Source: Desulfobacula sp. (GTDB lineage Bacteria > Desulfobacterota > Desulfobacteria > Desulfobacterales > Desulfobacteraceae). From it: DNA of 6,210 nt. The stretch covers positions 1-6,210 of the forward strand of contig JAABTB010000145.1 of the NCBI GenBank assembly GCA_011390085.1. The letters run 5' to 3'. A program made the translations under genes and the position numbers. Every line of letters begins with the position of its first letter. Positions within the stretch are counted from its first letter, which is position 1. Under the pieces are notes generated by a model. That model worked only from the letters and a program-made list of their open reading frames with translations, was not told the origin of the DNA and did no database searches. Below, piece by piece: positions 4,861-6,210 of this stretch.

Positions 4861-6210
4861 CAGCTCTCCTCTGTTTCCAGCCGGATAATAATATCCGCCA
4901 CGGTTGCTCCCTGACCCTCTTCATGGACAAACAAGGGGTTGATGTCCAGCTCTTTGATCATGGGATGATTGTCCGCCATGGCTTTCAAGGACACGATATG
5001 TTTTTCAAGGGCTTCAATATCCGAAGGTTTTTCTCCCCTGAGCCCTTTTAAAATCGGATACCCCTTGATGCTTCTGACCATTCTCCGGGCCACATTCCTT
5101 CCCATGGGGGACAGGCGGAAGACCACATCCTTGTAAACCTCAACAAAAATGCCGCCCAGTCCGAACATGACCGCATGCCCAAAAACCGGGTCCCTGGACA
5201 ACCCCAGGATCACTTCTTTTCCTTTGGGAGCCATTTTCTGAATCAGGATGCCATCGATTTTCGCATCCGGGTTAAAGGCCCCGGCCTTTTCCATCATGGC
5301 ATCAAAGCCTGATTCAATTTCGGCTTTATCCTCAATTCCCACCATGACGCCGCCTGCATCGGTCTTGTGAAGAATATCAGGTGATGCGATCTTCATGGCC
5401 ACCGGATACCCGATCTTTGCCGCCAGGTCGCAGGCCTCTGCCTTATTTTTTGCAAGGGCCATGGGAAGGGTTTTAAAACCGTAGCACTGGAGCAATTCGC
5501 TTCCATCCAGCTCTCCCAGAACGGTTTTCCCGGCAGATAGGCTTTCTTCGATAATTTTATGGGCTCTGGCCGTGTCATAGGTCAGATCAAACTGGGGCAG
5601 GATTTTTCTGAACAGCCATTTCATTCCCTGTCTCAAGGCGCCCAGGGATCTGGCCGCACTTTCCGGGAACTGGTAAACCGGGACCCGGTGTTTTTGCAGG
5701 AGTTTTACCCCGTCGGAGACGTCCACCACCCCCATAAACGCGCAGACAATAGGTTTGATGGTGTTTTTAGCAATACGGACAATGGCTTCGGCCGTGCCGA
5801 TGGCATCGGTCATGGATTGGGGAGTCAATATAATCAGGGCCGCATCCACCCCCCGGTCGCTCAATACCGTGGCCAGGGTATTCTCATACCGGTCCCGGGC
5901 CGCATCCCCGATCACATCCACGGGGTTATAAAAATTAGCTGTGGCAGGCAGGTATTTTTTAAGTTCTCGTATGGTTTCATCGGAGAATTTGGCCAGCCTC
6001 AAGCCTGACTGCTCACTCATGTCTGTGGCGATAATACCGGGACCGCCGGCATTGGTGATAATGGCGACTCTGTCCCCGGTGGGGTATTTATTGGCCGCAA
6101 AGGCCTGGGCATAATCAAACAACTGGTTCACGGTGGCGCACCGAAGGATGCCGGACATATTGAAAATGGCGTCATACAAGGCATCGGAACCTGCCAGAGC
6201 CCCGGTGTGG
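4860..6210 (-). CDS. Acyl-CoA synthetase (NDP-forming), C-terminal part
   Basis: The gene enters from the right edge, so its start is missing; 449 complete C-terminal residues are present of a family usually near 700 aa. The family interconverts an acyl-CoA plus ADP and phosphate with the free acid, CoA and ATP through a phosphohistidine. The first complete residue is the His of HTGALAGSD (fragment residues 1-9), which aligns by motif with the phosphorylated His of the succinyl-CoA synthetase alpha subunit. A succinyl-CoA-ligase-like domain follows, with VAIITNAGGPGI (48-59) and NPVDVIGDAARDRY (95-108). An ATP-grasp domain covers about 215-445, with GYPVAMKIASPDILHKTDAGG (267-287, Lys273), QKMAPKGKEVILG (324-336) and ELDINPL (420-426). 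No acetyltransferase domain follows. The acyl substrate (acetate, aryl acids or others) cannot be read from sequence. It ends at a TGA touching the PPTase gene, suggesting coupling. Confidence 0.92.
   Translation of the reverse strand, partial: HTGALAGSDALYDAIFNMSGILRCATVNQLFDYAQAFAANKYPTGDRVAIITNAGGPGIIATDMSEQSGLRLAKFSDETIRELKKYLPATANFYNPVDVIGDAARDRYENTLATVLSDRGVDAALIILTPQSMTDAIGTAEAIVRIAKNTIKPIVCAFMGVVDVSDGVKLLQKHRVPVYQFPESAARSLGALRQGMKWLFRKILPQFDLTYDTARAHKIIEESLSAGKTVLGELDGSELLQCYGFKTLPMALAKNKAEACDLAAKIGYPVAMKIASPDILHKTDAGGVMVGIEDKAEIESGFDAMMEKAGAFNPDAKIDGILIQKMAPKGKEVILGLSRDPVFGHAVMFGLGGIFVEVYKDVVFRLSPMGRNVARRMVRSIKGYPILKGLRGEKPSDIEALEKHIVSLKAMADNHPMIKELDINPLFVHEEGQGATVADIIIRLETEES
4866..4871 (-). 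promoter_or_regulatory. Shine-Dalgarno site for the PPTase gene, inside the synthetase 3' end
   Basis: GAGGAG on the minus strand encodes part of the last codons of the acyl-CoA synthetase. It lies 5 nt before ATC (4860-4858) and 8 nt before ATT (4857-4855) in the PPTase frame, and no standard start codon follows at usable distance. Its position is the main evidence that PPTase translation starts upstream of the TTG at 4809. Confidence 0.6.

Noticed and set aside
5559..6008. Plus-strand open frame of 149 codons opposite the acyl-CoA synthetase
   Set aside because: Antisense to conserved synthetase domains and Gly/Gln/His-rich without a recognisable motif.
1..6210. CRISPR array, transposon, toxin-antitoxin or defence system
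   Set aside because: No spaced direct repeats, terminal inverted repeats, transposase or related domains were seen; genes fill nearly the whole window, and the largest gap is 102 bp at the left edge (mostly terminator).

Overview
The window looks like a housekeeping stretch of a Gram-negative chromosome, most probably a deltaproteobacterium of the Desulfobacterales type. This rests on protein character (CarD, DUF1844, a long CTC-type L25, an NDP-forming acyl-CoA synthetase), on moderate GC content and on gene order. It is an impression from reading, not a database result. All eight protein genes and the single tRNA lie on the minus strand, so transcription runs from high to low coordinates.

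In transcription order the layout is as follows. The C-terminal two thirds of an NDP-forming acyl-CoA synthetase enters from the right edge (6210-4860). A 4'-phosphopantetheinyl transferase follows (4860-4291, start codon uncertain), then a small DUF1844 protein (4265-3969). Next come ispE (3972-3094), tRNA-Gln(UUG) (3077-3003), prs (2971-2033), rplY/ctc (1978-1331) and pth (1319-732). After a 95-bp gap with a possible promoter comes a CarD-family RNA polymerase-binding regulator (636-103), closed by a strong rho-independent terminator (77-32). Gaps from the synthetase to pth are about 0-54 nt, and two junctions overlap or touch. This fits one long read-through operon, with carD possibly having its own promoter.

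The genes serve basic growth functions. IspE makes isoprenoid precursors, Prs makes PRPP for nucleotides, His and Trp, L25 is part of the ribosome, Pth recycles peptidyl-tRNA, the tRNA reads CAA/CAG, the PPTase activates carrier proteins, and CarD tunes RNA polymerase at promoters such as those for rRNA. The block ispE - tRNA-Gln - prs - rplY - pth is a gene order I also recall from Pseudomonas, so it appears old and conserved.

I found no mobile element, CRISPR array, toxin-antitoxin or defence module, and no new multi-gene system. The points most worth a second look are translational: a PPTase gene whose best-placed start is a non-standard AUC or AUU codon, UUG starts for rplY and ispE, a small hairpin beside the rplY ribosome binding site, and the tRNA inside the operon.
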